Source of the DNA: JAQVEM01 sp964616545
GTDB taxonomy: Bacteria > Actinomycetota > Humimicrobiia > Humimicrobiales > Humimicrobiaceae
Length of the DNA: 29,217 nt
Direction: 5' to 3'
NCBI GenBank assembly: GCA_964616545.1
Contig: CAZTUA010000002.1
Span: forward strand, 1-29,217
The notes under the pieces: generated by a model
What the model saw: the letters and a program-made list of their open reading frames with translations, nothing else
Told to the model about the DNA's origin: nothing
Database searches by the model: none
Position numbers and translations under genes: made by a program
Shown: in pieces, positions 1-8,451 of the stretch
Layout: each line of letters opens with the position of its first letter
Position numbering within the stretch: position 1 is the stretch's first letter

Positions 1-1091
1 AGTATAAGCTTTTTGACTGTGCTCCTTAAATAATCCAGGAGCCCGGGCCCAAATCTTATGAGTTCGTCTCCAAGCACTATCACATCAGGATTAAAGCAGT
101 TAACGACATTGGCAATTCCAATACTCAGATACCACGCGGCTTTTTCAAAGATTTCTTTTGCATATTTATCATTTTTACTTACTGCGTCGCTGATATCTTC
201 AAGGGTGCAATCTTCGTTAAGAATACTTCCAGGATTGTTCTTTAAATTATTTCTGGCCTGTCTTACAATTGCTATAGTTGAACAGTACTGCTCAAGGCAA
301 CCCTTTAGCCCGCACTCACACTGAATACCATCGTAATTTATGCTCATATGCCCTATTTCACCAACAATACCCAGCGAACCCCTGAAGAGCTTTCCATCAA
401 TAATGATTCCTGCACCAATTCCCTGACCGGCTGCTATGTATATCATGGTGCCCACCATTTTATGTTTGGGCTTCGCCAGCCATTCTGCAAGTGCACCGGC
501 ATTTGCATCATGTTCAATATAAACAGGCAGATTGAAGATTGATTTTAATTCTTCCTCAAGGTTTATATTTTCCCAGCCAGAAAATTCAGACATTAAACCT
601 ATTCTGCCTTCTGACCTTAAAAAAGGTCCCGGTATGGCAACACCTATACCAATTATTTTATCTTCTGTTCTCTCCTCTATTATTTTATTGATGGATTTTT
701 CAATGCTTTCAAGCGCAATTTTTGAACCATCCAGAATATTTATCTTTATATCGCTAATATTATAAGGATTTCCAAAAAGGTCGAACAAACTGATGGTATA
801 GTAATTTCTTGTGAGCCTTACTCCTATTACTTTATATTTTTCAATATTCAGGGTGACACCTATAGACCTTCTTCCTTTTTTGCCTTCTATAATTCCCACC
901 TCTTTTAGAAAACCCCAGCCAATTAAATCACTTACGATTTTTGATATAGTTGCCTGCTGAAGCCCGGTTTCTTCCGCAATAGTCGCACGTGAGCAGACTT
1001 TAAACCTTCTGATTAAACGCAGTACTAGAGAGCGATTGATTTCCTGTACATCTTCGAGATTTGTGCCTTTTCTATAATAATTGTAACTCAA
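1..1091 (-). CDS. ROK-family transcriptional repressor, 3' end beyond window
   Basis: This is a ROK (NagC/XylR-type) regulator read from about 1091 down to the window edge, 363 codons, so perhaps 20-40 C-terminal residues are missing. I chose the TTG at 1091-1089 because GGAG lies seven bases upstream; no ATG fits as well. A winged helix-turn-helix occupies about residues 33-56 (core ATIAEETGLQQATISKI). The ROK sugar-kinase-like domain follows, with the zinc motif CECGLKGCLE near residues 258-267 after the GH of GHMSINYDG. The DxGGT-type ATP-binding motif is degenerate (IGVTLN), as expected in a repressor rather than a kinase. It lies downstream of the UxaA-type genes on the same strand but is separated from them by 523 bp, so it probably has its own promoter. 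By family role it would sense a sugar or sugar derivative and repress nearby catabolic genes; the ligand cannot be read from the sequence. Confidence 0.9.
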   Translation of the reverse strand, partial: MSYNYYRKGTNLEDVQEINRSLVLRLIRRFKVCSRATIAEETGLQQATISKIVSDLIGWGFLKEVGIIEGKKGRRSIGVTLNIEKYKVIGVRLTRNYYTISLFDLFGNPYNISDIKINILDGSKIALESIEKSINKIIEERTEDKIIGIGVAIPGPFLRSEGRIGLMSEFSGWENINLEEELKSIFNLPVYIEHDANAGALAEWLAKPKHKMVGTMIYIAAGQGIGAGIIIDGKLFRGSLGIVGEIGHMSINYDGIQCECGLKGCLEQYCSTIAIVRQARNNLKNNPGSILNEDCTLEDISDAVSKNDKYAKEIFEKAAWYLSIGIANVVNCFNPDVIVLGDELIRFGPGLLDYLRSTVKKLI

Positions 1092-1614
1092 ATTAGGGCT
1101 CCAGATAATTATACTTTATTATTATATCTATTAATTAAGTTTATTAATTAATTGAATTAATGAATTAATTAAATTAACTTATATCAAATCTATGATTGGA
1201 TGTCAAGGTTATTTATTGACTGTATTAGAGATAGAAAAAAATAATTAGTTTTAACCTGCAGGTAAGCTATAATCTATATAGGGATAAACAATATCCAAAA
1301 AATCTATACAACAAAAAATTACTCTTTTAAAAGCTCCCCGATTAATTGTTCTTTTCAATTATATATATAAAACGATATATTTATATATCGCAGGAATATA
1401 AACGGTTATAAAAGTGTTCTCGTTTAGAATGATAATTACGGGAGTGTTTATTTTAAACAGTATAAATAATTCTGCTCCCGGTTTGGCGAACTGATGCTCT
1501 ACATATAGTCCGCTATTGTATATATAATACTTTTATTATATATCTTTATAAATTCAACCTCAGTCAGGACAGTACCTTATACAGTCAGGCTTAATATTAT
1601 TTTGAATAACTTTT
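1092..1614. promoter_or_regulatory. Long AT-rich intergenic region with palindromes upstream of the ROK gene
   Basis: No gene is visible in these 523 bases. Directly upstream of the ROK start is an AT-only block (1131-1177) in which TTAATTAA occurs at 1131, 1144 and 1165 and GAATTAAT repeats at 1155 and 1163. Farther out are ACCTGCAGGT (1254-1263, perfect), CGATATAT-TT-ATATATCG (1373-1390, perfect) and CGGGAG...CTCCCG (1439-1444 and 1475-1480) enclosing GTTTA-type complementarity. The first block is a plausible ROK operator because ROK repressors bind AT-rich inverted repeats. The last could form a weak hairpin at the end of the UxaA transcript, but no T-run follows. These roles are inferred. 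Confidence 0.4.
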
Positions 1615-2802
1615 TTACATTAATAAACCATCAGCATAAAGCTGAAGGAGTTCCCTGTATCCTGAACGGCTTTCTGTAATTGTCATTTTACCCGAGGCAA
1701 CTTTAATAAATTCGGTAAAAATGGATTCGCCTATTTCTTTTACAGAAGCTCCACCGCTTATAATATTACCGGCATAGATATCAAAATAATCTTTCTCTTC
1801 TATGTCTTCCGGGCTCCCCAGCACCTTTATCACCGGAAAAACGGGTATTCCCGGAGGGTACGATGGCAGTCCCCTGAAACGGGCCGGTAACCCCCCGCCA
1901 AAGCTAAATACCTGTATCTGTGCTCCGGCAGCAAACATACCCAGAAAAAGCTGTGAGGCCTGGGTGGTTCCATTCATAAAATAAAGACCCGGGGATGAAG
2001 GCTTTTCAGCATACTCCAGTACATCAATCAGTGGAGTATTGCCTCCTTTAATAATAGCCCCAAGAGATTTTTCCTCGAGAGTTGTCAATCCACCGGCTAT
2101 ATTGCCTTTTGTCGGTTCAGAACCGAGTATATCTACCCCGCAGTTAGCTATTTCTTTTTTCATACAGTTAACACAGCCCAGCAATTTTTCCCTTACTTTT
2201 TTATCAGCAGCCCTTTTTACCAGTACATGTTCGGCTCCAATCAATTCAGCCGTTTCCGAAAAGATAACCTTTCCGCCCTTTTCAACCAGTAAATCTGCTG
2301 CCCTGCCTGTAGCAGGGTTGCTTGCAATAGCTGACATAGAGCCGGACCCTCCGCATTTTATGCCAACTGTAATATCTGCTATATCACAATTTTTTCTTTC
2401 GGCCTCCGAAGCACTTATCACAAGATTGCGTAAGATGCCGGCCCCTTTTTCAAGAGCAGAATTATAATTTTTATCTTTCTTTATTGTAACTGCTTCAACC
2501 CTCTTGTAAGGCAATATTTCTTCTGCCAGTTCCTCTGCCGAAATGCTTTCACAGCCAATACCCACAACCAGTACAGAATGTATATTGGGGTTGGTCCCGA
2601 TACCGGCAAGAGTTCTTCTTGCCCTCTCCAGATCACGTCCCAGCCGGATGCAGGCGTGGTTATGCAAAAGAGGTACTGCTCCGGTAACCTTTGAGGCAAT
2701 CTCCGCTGCCAGTTCATTTATACAGCCAACAGTTGGCAGAACCACTACATGATTTCTGATACCGGCCCGGCCGTTTTTCCTCCTATATCCATTAAAATGC
2801 AT
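1615..2802 (-). CDS. UxaA-family dehydratase, large subunit (altronate/galactarate dehydratase type)
   Basis: This 395-residue protein matches the catalytic part of the UxaA/GarD superfamily, which dehydrates sugar acids such as D-altronate and D-galactarate and, in SuyB, removes sulfite from sulfolactate. Visible family signatures are GIGCES near residue 83, KCGGSGSMSAIASNPATG in the middle and the C-terminal block DIYAGNIISGGASVKEIGE followed by VASGK. In one-piece relatives an SAF domain is fused in front; here that part is the separate gene upstream, ten bases away. The ATG has GGAGG five bases upstream, so the two genes are translationally coupled. Position behind araA suggests a sugar-acid or related substrate, but the reaction cannot be assigned from sequence alone. 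Confidence 0.85.
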   Translation of the reverse strand: MHFNGYRRKNGRAGIRNHVVVLPTVGCINELAAEIASKVTGAVPLLHNHACIRLGRDLERARRTLAGIGTNPNIHSVLVVGIGCESISAEELAEEILPYKRVEAVTIKKDKNYNSALEKGAGILRNLVISASEAERKNCDIADITVGIKCGGSGSMSAIASNPATGRAADLLVEKGGKVIFSETAELIGAEHVLVKRAADKKVREKLLGCVNCMKKEIANCGVDILGSEPTKGNIAGGLTTLEEKSLGAIIKGGNTPLIDVLEYAEKPSSPGLYFMNGTTQASQLFLGMFAAGAQIQVFSFGGGLPARFRGLPSYPPGIPVFPVIKVLGSPEDIEEKDYFDIYAGNIISGGASVKEIGESIFTEFIKVASGKMTITESRSGYRELLQLYADGLLM

Positions 2803-2812
2803 TTTTCCTCCT

Positions 2813-3103
2813 TTAGTTACCGCTATATTTTAACTGGCTTTTAACATTGTGTACATGAACGTGTCTTCCCCGTTCAATACTATCCGTTGCAACCCCTATA
2901 TTCTCTCCATACTTTAAGACTGTTTTCCCGCTGCCAATAGAATCTATCGCTATTTTATGTCCGATTTCAATTTCTTCTGCGGCTTCTATATTTTTAACTA
3001 CCCTGTTATCGGTAGAAATAATATCTACCATTTCTCCCTTTTTTACACTTTTAAGAACAGTCGCAACATTATCATCCTCATTCATCAAAATTGCTTTTTT
3101 CAT
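2813..3103 (-). CDS. UxaA-family dehydratase, SAF-domain small subunit
   Basis: This is a 96-residue SAF-domain protein equivalent to the N-terminal part of UxaA/GarD or to SuyA. It begins MKKAILMNEDDNVATVL and carries the typical GHKIAIDSI and GENIGVATDSIERGRHVHVHNV segments, the latter being the end of the SAF fold. A longer reading from a TTG at 3130 is possible, but the ATG at 3103 has AAAGGG at a suitable distance and gives the usual family length. It forms a two-gene unit with the large subunit immediately downstream and probably assembles with it into one enzyme. The upstream gap to araA is 238 bp with no gene in it. Confidence 0.8.
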   Translation of the reverse strand: MKKAILMNEDDNVATVLKSVKKGEMVDIISTDNRVVKNIEAAEEIEIGHKIAIDSIGSGKTVLKYGENIGVATDSIERGRHVHVHNVKSQLKYSGN

Positions 3104-3341
3104 TGCTGCCCTTTCTTTTTTTAGACTCAAAATGTAACTTTTATTTATTTTATATCCTTTAAGATTACAAATGTCAAAAAATGCTTTTTGGGTTGTGATG
3201 GTGCAGTAATGGAGATATGCAGGTTTCGCAGCTGTTACAGGAAATCAAGTGGGTGTCACTACTTATAACTTTTTAGGCTAATAACTATGACAATTGCAGG
3301 GATAAGAACCACGCAATTTATATTATTTTAAATTCTTAATG

Positions 3342-4820
3342 CTATTTCTTCTGACTGTCCCATATAACATCGCCCATCGCGAGCCGATTGTTTATATCAT
3401 CTATGGTGGTACTTTTATTAACATAGATGAATTCAATACCCATTATCTCAGCAAAATCTCTTAAATGCTCTGCCGTCAGATCGTATGAAATTATACTGTG
3501 ATGTGCACCCCCGCATCGTATCCAGGCTTCGTTGCCGGTAATTATATCCGGTGCTGGTTTCCACATTACAGACGCCAGAGGTAAATTGGGCATCTTTTTA
3601 ATCGGAGAGATGGCCCGTACATCATGTACGATTATTCTGAAACGTCCACCCATATCCACGACAGTAACAAGTATAGCATCGCCTTCTTTCCCTTCAAATA
3701 CGAGCCTTGCGGGATCATCTCTATCACCAATATTCAGTTGATGTACTTCAATAGCAGGCTTACTTTTTGCAATCGCCGGTGATATCTCAAGCATATGTGC
3801 ACCCATAACAGATTCATTTCCTTCCTCAAAGTGATAGATATAATCTTCTATAAAGGAGGAGCCCTTGTTAAGTCCTGACGACATTGCGTTAATTACTGCA
3901 CCTAGTGCAGCTATCTTCCAGTCACCTTCCGGGCCAAATCCGATACCTTTAGCCATTAGGTTCTGGGTTGCGAGACCGGGCAGTTGTTTCAGCCCGTAAA
4001 GATCTTCAAATGTATCTGTGTAAGCACTGAATACACCTTCGGTAATCATCTTCTCAAGTGCTATCTCAAGCTTAGCCTGGTACCTGACAGAATTTATATT
4101 ATCGGTTCTTAATATGTATTTACTCCTGTATTCATCTATCTTTTCACCAATCTGTTTATCATTTACCTTATCAACCAGCCCTGCAAATTCACCGACACCA
4201 TATGTGTTAACACTCCATCCCAGATCCATTTCTGCCTGTACCTTGTCACCTTCTGTTACTGCAACGTAACGCATATTATCACCTATTCTCATTACCTTCA
4301 AATTCCGGCTTATTACAGCTCCCACTGCACTTCTCATCCATACAGCAATACGGCTTCTGAATACCGCATCTTCCCAGTACCCACAGATAACTTTCCTTTT
4401 CATGCGCATTCTAGCAGTGATAAAACCATGTTCCCTATCGCCATGGGCAGACTGGTTGGTATTCATGAAGTTCATGTCAATAGTATCAAACGGTATTTTT
4501 TTATTAAACTGTGTGTTAATGTGGAGGTATGGTTTATCGAGAATTTTTAAACCGCCTATCCACATTTTGCCCGGGGAAAATGTATGCATCCATGTGATAA
4601 TGCCTGTACATGCAGGGTTGTTGTTTGCTTCCAAGAAGATACTTTGTATCTCATCTGGTGTAGTTACCACACCCTTAAATATAACTTCAAATGGTATGCT
4701 TTTATCTGCATTAAATCCATCTATCATTGTTCTGGAATGTGCAGCAACTTCCTCTATTACATCTGGACCATATAAATGCTGTGAACCCACAACAAACCAG
4801 AACTTATATTTCTGAGTCAT
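3342..4820 (-). CDS. araA: L-arabinose isomerase
   Basis: A full-length L-arabinose isomerase (492 residues; E. coli AraA is 500) that converts L-arabinose to L-ribulose in the cytoplasm using a divalent metal such as Mn2+. The N-terminus carries the diagnostic GSQHLYGPDV (residues 12-21). The metal/catalytic residues are in place: Glu in GFGPEGDWK (about 297), Glu in FIEDYIYHFEEGN and His in GAHMLEISP (about 320-345), and His in GGAHHS (about 440). The ATG is preceded by GGAGG ten bases away. It follows the permease genes by 115 bp and is the only arabinose-pathway enzyme here: no araB or araD is visible in the window. It identifies the substrate of the locus as L-arabinose. Confidence 0.96.
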   Translation of the reverse strand: MTQKYKFWFVVGSQHLYGPDVIEEVAAHSRTMIDGFNADKSIPFEVIFKGVVTTPDEIQSIFLEANNNPACTGIITWMHTFSPGKMWIGGLKILDKPYLHINTQFNKKIPFDTIDMNFMNTNQSAHGDREHGFITARMRMKRKVICGYWEDAVFRSRIAVWMRSAVGAVISRNLKVMRIGDNMRYVAVTEGDKVQAEMDLGWSVNTYGVGEFAGLVDKVNDKQIGEKIDEYRSKYILRTDNINSVRYQAKLEIALEKMITEGVFSAYTDTFEDLYGLKQLPGLATQNLMAKGIGFGPEGDWKIAALGAVINAMSSGLNKGSSFIEDYIYHFEEGNESVMGAHMLEISPAIAKSKPAIEVHQLNIGDRDDPARLVFEGKEGDAILVTVVDMGGRFRIIVHDVRAISPIKKMPNLPLASVMWKPAPDIITGNEAWIRCGGAHHSIISYDLTAEHLRDFAEIMGIEFIYVNKSTTIDDINNRLAMGDVIWDSQKK

Positions 4821-4935
4821 AAACTTATTTCCTCCATTTTTTACTCTTTAAAAATCAACTTTTTATACATACAATTTATTTTTAGTAAAATTACCAAATC
4901 TTATTTAAATTTTGTTTCACGCTTTTATGTGAACA

Positions 4936-5799
4936 CTATCCTTTGACGCTACCTGATGTCATTCCTGCAATGAAATTCTTTTGTGCGCAAAGGAACAGTA
5001 TAAGAACCGGAATAACCGATATAACTGAACCGGCCACCAGCAATTGATAATTACTTCCATATGGGCTTACAAGCGCATTAAGACCAATCGGTAGAGTAAA
5101 CTTTGCAGGGTTACTAAGGACGAGCAATGGCCAGAGGTAATTATTCCAGGAAAATACACCAATCAAAATGGCCATCGCGGCCAGCGCCGGCCTCATAATC
5201 GGCAGAATGAGCCGTAAAAATATTCCATACTCAGAACAACCGTCAACACGGCCAGCATCAATAATATCTTTTGGAATGCCTTTTAGATATTGCCTGAAGA
5301 AAAAAATTGCCATAGCGTGCGCTAAATAAGGAAGCATTATACCCCAGATGCTATTTATAAGGCCCAGAGAATTAATCTGTACATAAAGTGGTAACATCAG
5401 TATTTCAAACGGAACCATCATGATAAGCAGCACACAGGTAAAAAGAAAACCTTTTCCTTTAAATCTATAAAACGCAAAGCCATAGCCCACCCATGCACTA
5501 ACGATTAACGTCAGTACCACCTGGATTGCCGTGAGGACAATGCTATTCCTATACCATCTAAAATAGTTGTTTTCAGTCGTAAACAGTGTCTTATAGTTTT
5601 CTGCGGTCATTATTTCCCTGTTAAATGACAGATTGAACCCATCACGCATAAGTAGATCACTTGGCTTGAAAGATGTCAGTATCATGGAGATAAAAGGCAG
5701 CATAATGATTATGCAAAACAGGATAAAGAAAATGACCATACCCGCACGAGCTATACGATTATACCCCAGCTTACCTGAATTTAAACCTTTAGACTTCAT
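4936..5799 (-). CDS. Carbohydrate ABC transporter permease, MalG/AraQ type
   Basis: This inner-membrane permease of the binding-protein-dependent sugar ABC family has about six transmembrane segments. The cytoplasmic coupling loop is DAGRVDGCSEYGIFLRLILP, matching the EAA motif that docks to the ATPase. I take the ATG at 5799 (287 residues) instead of the upstream start at 5826 because AAAGGAG precedes it and the stop of the upstream permease ends one base before (TGA-T-ATG), so the pair is translationally coupled. The usual partner ATPase is absent from the cluster; such CUT1 systems often share an MsmX/UgpC-type ATPase encoded elsewhere. The likely substrate is arabinose-containing oligosaccharide or arabinose, inferred from the neighbours. 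Confidence 0.9.
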   Translation of the reverse strand: MKSKGLNSGKLGYNRIARAGMVIFFILFCIIIMLPFISMILTSFKPSDLLMRDGFNLSFNREIMTAENYKTLFTTENNYFRWYRNSIVLTAIQVVLTLIVSAWVGYGFAFYRFKGKGFLFTCVLLIMMVPFEILMLPLYVQINSLGLINSIWGIMLPYLAHAMAIFFFRQYLKGIPKDIIDAGRVDGCSEYGIFLRLILPIMRPALAAMAILIGVFSWNNYLWPLLVLSNPAKFTLPIGLNALVSPYGSNYQLLVAGSVISVIPVLILFLCAQKNFIAGMTSGSVKG

Positions 5800-5800
5800 A

Positions 5801-6745
5801 TCAGTCCTTCTCCTTTCCAAATACACCAGTAGAGCTCAGTATTATTAAATTGATCACAAGCACAACAATAAGAAGTATAAGACCAACACAGGAGGCATAA
5901 CCCATGCTATTTTGATTTATCCCCTTCATATATATATACCCGACAATTGTAAGGCCAATATTCTGAGGCGAAGTTTTTCCTCCCCAGAGCATTAAATATT
6001 CCGTAATCATGGAAAGTCCACCATATATAGAAATTGTCAATACATAAATCATCGTGGGGCGAATAGAAGGCAGTGATACATGTCTGAACTTATTCCAGGT
6101 ATTCGCGCCATCGATATCTGCAGCCTCATAGAGCTCATTGGGAATCTGCTTCAATCCTGCGAGAAAGTAAAGTGTGTTAATGCCAACCCAGCGCCAGAAA
6201 CAAAGCGAAACCATTACCGCCATGGCAGGCCATCTAAGACTCAGCCATTGTATCCCCTCGCCACCAAAAAGTCTCACTATACTGTTTGCAAGCGCCATAT
6301 CTGTTGAGTTAAATATGAAACGAAATGTAATACCGGCAACAACAATACTGGTAAGAATAGGAATAAATAATAAAGATTTGAAAATATTCTGTCCAATCAT
6401 GTTACGGCTATTAAATATGCAGGCGAATATAAGTGGTAATGGAATAAGCAACATTAATGTCAACACTGTATATGTTATACTATTTCTTACAGCTATATAG
6501 AAAGTTGAGTCCTTAAACAGACGTGTATAGTTATCCAGGCCAACATAGTTTACTTCACCAATGCTTATATCCTGAAAGCTCATCAAAAATGTCCTGATAA
6601 TAGGAAAAATGAAAAAGATCAAGAAGGTCAGTACAAAAGGCAAGATAAAAACATATGGTGCAAGCTTCTGGGAATATAATATGCTTTTCCAAGATCTACG
6701 ATTTAAATCAGAATTTTTATTTATTTTTTTTATTCCTATGTTCAT
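5801..6745 (-). CDS. Carbohydrate ABC transporter permease, MalF/AraP type
   Basis: A 314-residue membrane permease and the heterodimer partner of the next gene. After a short charged N-terminus it has a hydrophobic stretch (about residues 31-55) and five further membrane segments. The EAA coupling loop reads EAADIDGANTWNKFRHVSLP. It follows the binding-protein gene after a 114-bp gap that contains a stem-loop, and its stop is one base from the start of the second permease. This is the standard layout of a CUT1 sugar importer: binding protein, MalF-like permease, MalG-like permease. Confidence 0.91.
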   Translation of the reverse strand: MNIGIKKINKNSDLNRRSWKSILYSQKLAPYVFILPFVLTFLIFFIFPIIRTFLMSFQDISIGEVNYVGLDNYTRLFKDSTFYIAVRNSITYTVLTLMLLIPLPLIFACIFNSRNMIGQNIFKSLLFIPILTSIVVAGITFRFIFNSTDMALANSIVRLFGGEGIQWLSLRWPAMAVMVSLCFWRWVGINTLYFLAGLKQIPNELYEAADIDGANTWNKFRHVSLPSIRPTMIYVLTISIYGGLSMITEYLMLWGGKTSPQNIGLTIVGYIYMKGINQNSMGYASCVGLILLIVVLVINLIILSSTGVFGKEKD

Positions 6746-6781
6746 TTTTTATTTTCAAACCTCTATCTACTATTTAAGCAC

Positions 6782-6824
6782 CCAGCGCTCCTGATAGAAA
6801 GATGTTTTTCACCAGAAGCGCTGG
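6782..6824 (-). promoter_or_regulatory. Stem-loop between binding-protein and permease genes
   Basis: CCAGCGCTCCTG (6782-6793) pairs with CAGAAGCGCTGG (6813-6824) with a single mismatch, enclosing a loop of about 19 bases. It lies 35 bases after the binding-protein stop and 37 bases before the permease start is reached. There is no following T-run on the transcribed strand, so it is less likely to be a full terminator. In maltose-type operons such structures protect the upstream mRNA and reduce downstream expression, so that binding protein exceeds permease; the same role is inferred here. Confidence 0.6.
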
Positions 6825-6859
6825 CTTTCTGCACTGCTCTTTTAGAAGTGAAAAAGACA

Positions 6860-8239
6860 CTAATTAGCAGGCCTGGCTTCATTCATTAGTTCTTCCTGTG
6901 TTCGAGCCAGAACTTTTTCTGGATCTTCCAAATTGAAATAGAGCCAGTTGAAAGTATTGGCGCTCAGGTAGTCGTTGATAATTCCACTGTTCTGCATGGT
7001 CTTAACAAACATAATCTCATCCTGGATTTCCAAAAGTACATCAAACGGATTGTTTACAAAATACTGAACAAACTTAAGATCTTCATCATGTGTCAGGTCA
7101 CGCTCATCCCAGATGCTTTTGTTGACAGGGTCATAACCGAGGTCAGTCCACATGAAACGATTACCTTCTGGAGACAGTTTGGCATATACAATAAACTCTG
7201 CAGCCAGATCTGCGTTCTCTCCCTCTGAGTAAGCAACAGTACCTGTTCCTCCAAGACCTACTGATCGAGGCTGACCAACTTCAAACACAGGCAACGGGGC
7301 AATAGCAATCTTGCCGGCGAGATTGGCCATTTCATCAGCAAAGCGGCCCATATACCACAGTGGATATCCAAGTGCAGCGATATCGCCAGCTGCAACAGCA
7401 GCCTTTCCTTCAGCCGTATCAGCATTACCTGTTGGAATGTGTCCGACTATATCTTCTTTGACCCATTTCTGTACAAGCGAAACAGCTTTCAGGGCTTCTG
7501 GAGTATTAAAATCTGGCATTCCTTCATCATCAATCAGGTCCTTGCCCTGCTGTGTCAGCAAATAAGTAAACTGATAGGCTCCGTAAGTTTCAGGATAAGT
7601 CATGTAATTGCCAGTTGCCTCTTTATAGGTACGCAATGCGTCCTCGAAGTCGTCCCATGTTACAATTGTCGTGTAGTCTATACCTGCTGGTTCAAGAAGC
7701 TCAACATTATAATACATGACTGTTGCACCTACGTGTGTGGGAGCACCATAAACTTTGCCGTCCTTGCTATAAATTTCCAATCTTGATTCTACAATATCAT
7801 CAATATAGTCTCCAGCATAATCTGCAAGGTCTACAAAGGGAACTTCACCGGTCATAAAATTAGGCCATTTGCCAATTTCTACGTCAACGATATCAGGCAC
7901 GCCTTCGCCTGACTGCAATACAATAGCCAGTTTATCATGCATCGGCCCCCATTCAAGCAATGTGCAATCCAGCTCAATTTTATTTTCTGGATTCTCTTCA
8001 TTCCAGAGTACGGCCATTTTCTCATAGTGATCCAGGAAAGGCTGCACAAACGACCAGACTTCTAGTGTAGTAACTTTTGCTTCCACTGCAGGCTCTTCTT
8101 CCTCTGCTGGAGCTGCCTCTTCTACTGCTTCTTCTACCACCTCTGCCGGTGCTGCTTCCTTACATCCAGCAAGGGGAAAAGTGCCAATCAGCGATACGCT
8201 TAATACTAATATTGTTATCCATAATAATGATTTCTTCAT
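6860..8239 (-). CDS. Sugar-binding lipoprotein of ABC transporter (family 1 extracellular solute-binding protein)
   Basis: This is a 459-residue substrate-binding protein. A lipoprotein signal peptide (MKKSLLWITILVLSVSLIG followed by the lipobox LAGC, Cys at about 26) anchors it outside the membrane. An acidic, Ala/Pro/Glu-rich linker of about 28 residues separates the lipid anchor from the folded domain, which starts at VTTLEVWSF. The body has the usual features of the family, such as the GKVYGAPTHVGATVMYYN hinge region. The ATG is preceded by AAAGGA eight bases away. It captures arabinose or short arabino-oligosaccharides for the two permeases downstream; substrate is inferred from GH127, GH51 and AraA in the same locus. 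Confidence 0.92.
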   Translation of the reverse strand: MKKSLLWITILVLSVSLIGTFPLAGCKEAAPAEVVEEAVEEAAPAEEEEPAVEAKVTTLEVWSFVQPFLDHYEKMAVLWNEENPENKIELDCTLLEWGPMHDKLAIVLQSGEGVPDIVDVEIGKWPNFMTGEVPFVDLADYAGDYIDDIVESRLEIYSKDGKVYGAPTHVGATVMYYNVELLEPAGIDYTTIVTWDDFEDALRTYKEATGNYMTYPETYGAYQFTYLLTQQGKDLIDDEGMPDFNTPEALKAVSLVQKWVKEDIVGHIPTGNADTAEGKAAVAAGDIAALGYPLWYMGRFADEMANLAGKIAIAPLPVFEVGQPRSVGLGGTGTVAYSEGENADLAAEFIVYAKLSPEGNRFMWTDLGYDPVNKSIWDERDLTHDEDLKFVQYFVNNPFDVLLEIQDEIMFVKTMQNSGIINDYLSANTFNWLYFNLEDPEKVLARTQEELMNEARPAN

Positions 8240-8290
8240 TTCTTAATCCTTTCAAATACTATTATAATTGATGAAATTAAAATTTCTTGT

Positions 8291-8451
8291 ACAAATCACC
8301 TCCCCTAATATATGTAATGCGATATAACAACATGCTGTATCCGTAATAGATTAATACCCTCGGGTTTTACCACAAATCACCTCCTCTTTATTTATGTGAT
8401 GCTATATAACAACATGTTGCCTCTATATAAAATAATACCCTTAGGTTTTGT
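8291..8451 (-). repeat. Tandem 81-bp repeat with extended ribosome-binding sequences
   Basis: Two head-to-tail copies (8291-8370 and 8372-8451) start with the same 13 bases, ACAAATCACCTCC, and align along about 80 bases. The second copy reaches into the last codons and stop of the GH127 gene. Read on the minus strand, each copy carries GGAGGTGATTTGT, an unusually complete match to the expected 16S rRNA tail, and a CAACATGYTG palindrome (8410-8419 perfect; 8328-8337 with one change). The block lies between the GH127 stop and the binding-protein start, so it forms the leader of the transporter mRNA or an intercistronic spacer. Confidence 0.75.
8305..8373 (-). CDS. Possible 22-codon leader ORF in the repeat
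   Basis: A GTG at 8373 lies six bases after a perfect AGGAGG (in AGAGGAGGTGATTTGTG) and opens a 22-codon frame beginning MVKPEGINLL and ending HYIY before a TAG at 8305. It falls within the tandem repeat between GH127 and the binding-protein gene. The ribosome-binding site is the best in the window, which is why I list it, but the peptide has no recognisable domain and the frame may exist only because a gene end and its spacer were duplicated. It might be a leader peptide that couples translation to the transporter gene. Low confidence. Confidence 0.3.
   Translation of the reverse strand: MVKPEGINLLRIQHVVISHYIY

Noticed and set aside
58..765. Three plus-strand frames in the first 800 bases
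   Set aside because: They are antisense to the clearly conserved ROK protein, which is not seen as a closed frame because it leaves the window.
8077..8271. A Leu/Pro-rich plus-strand frame
   Set aside because: It is the antisense of the acidic Ala/Glu linker of the binding protein.
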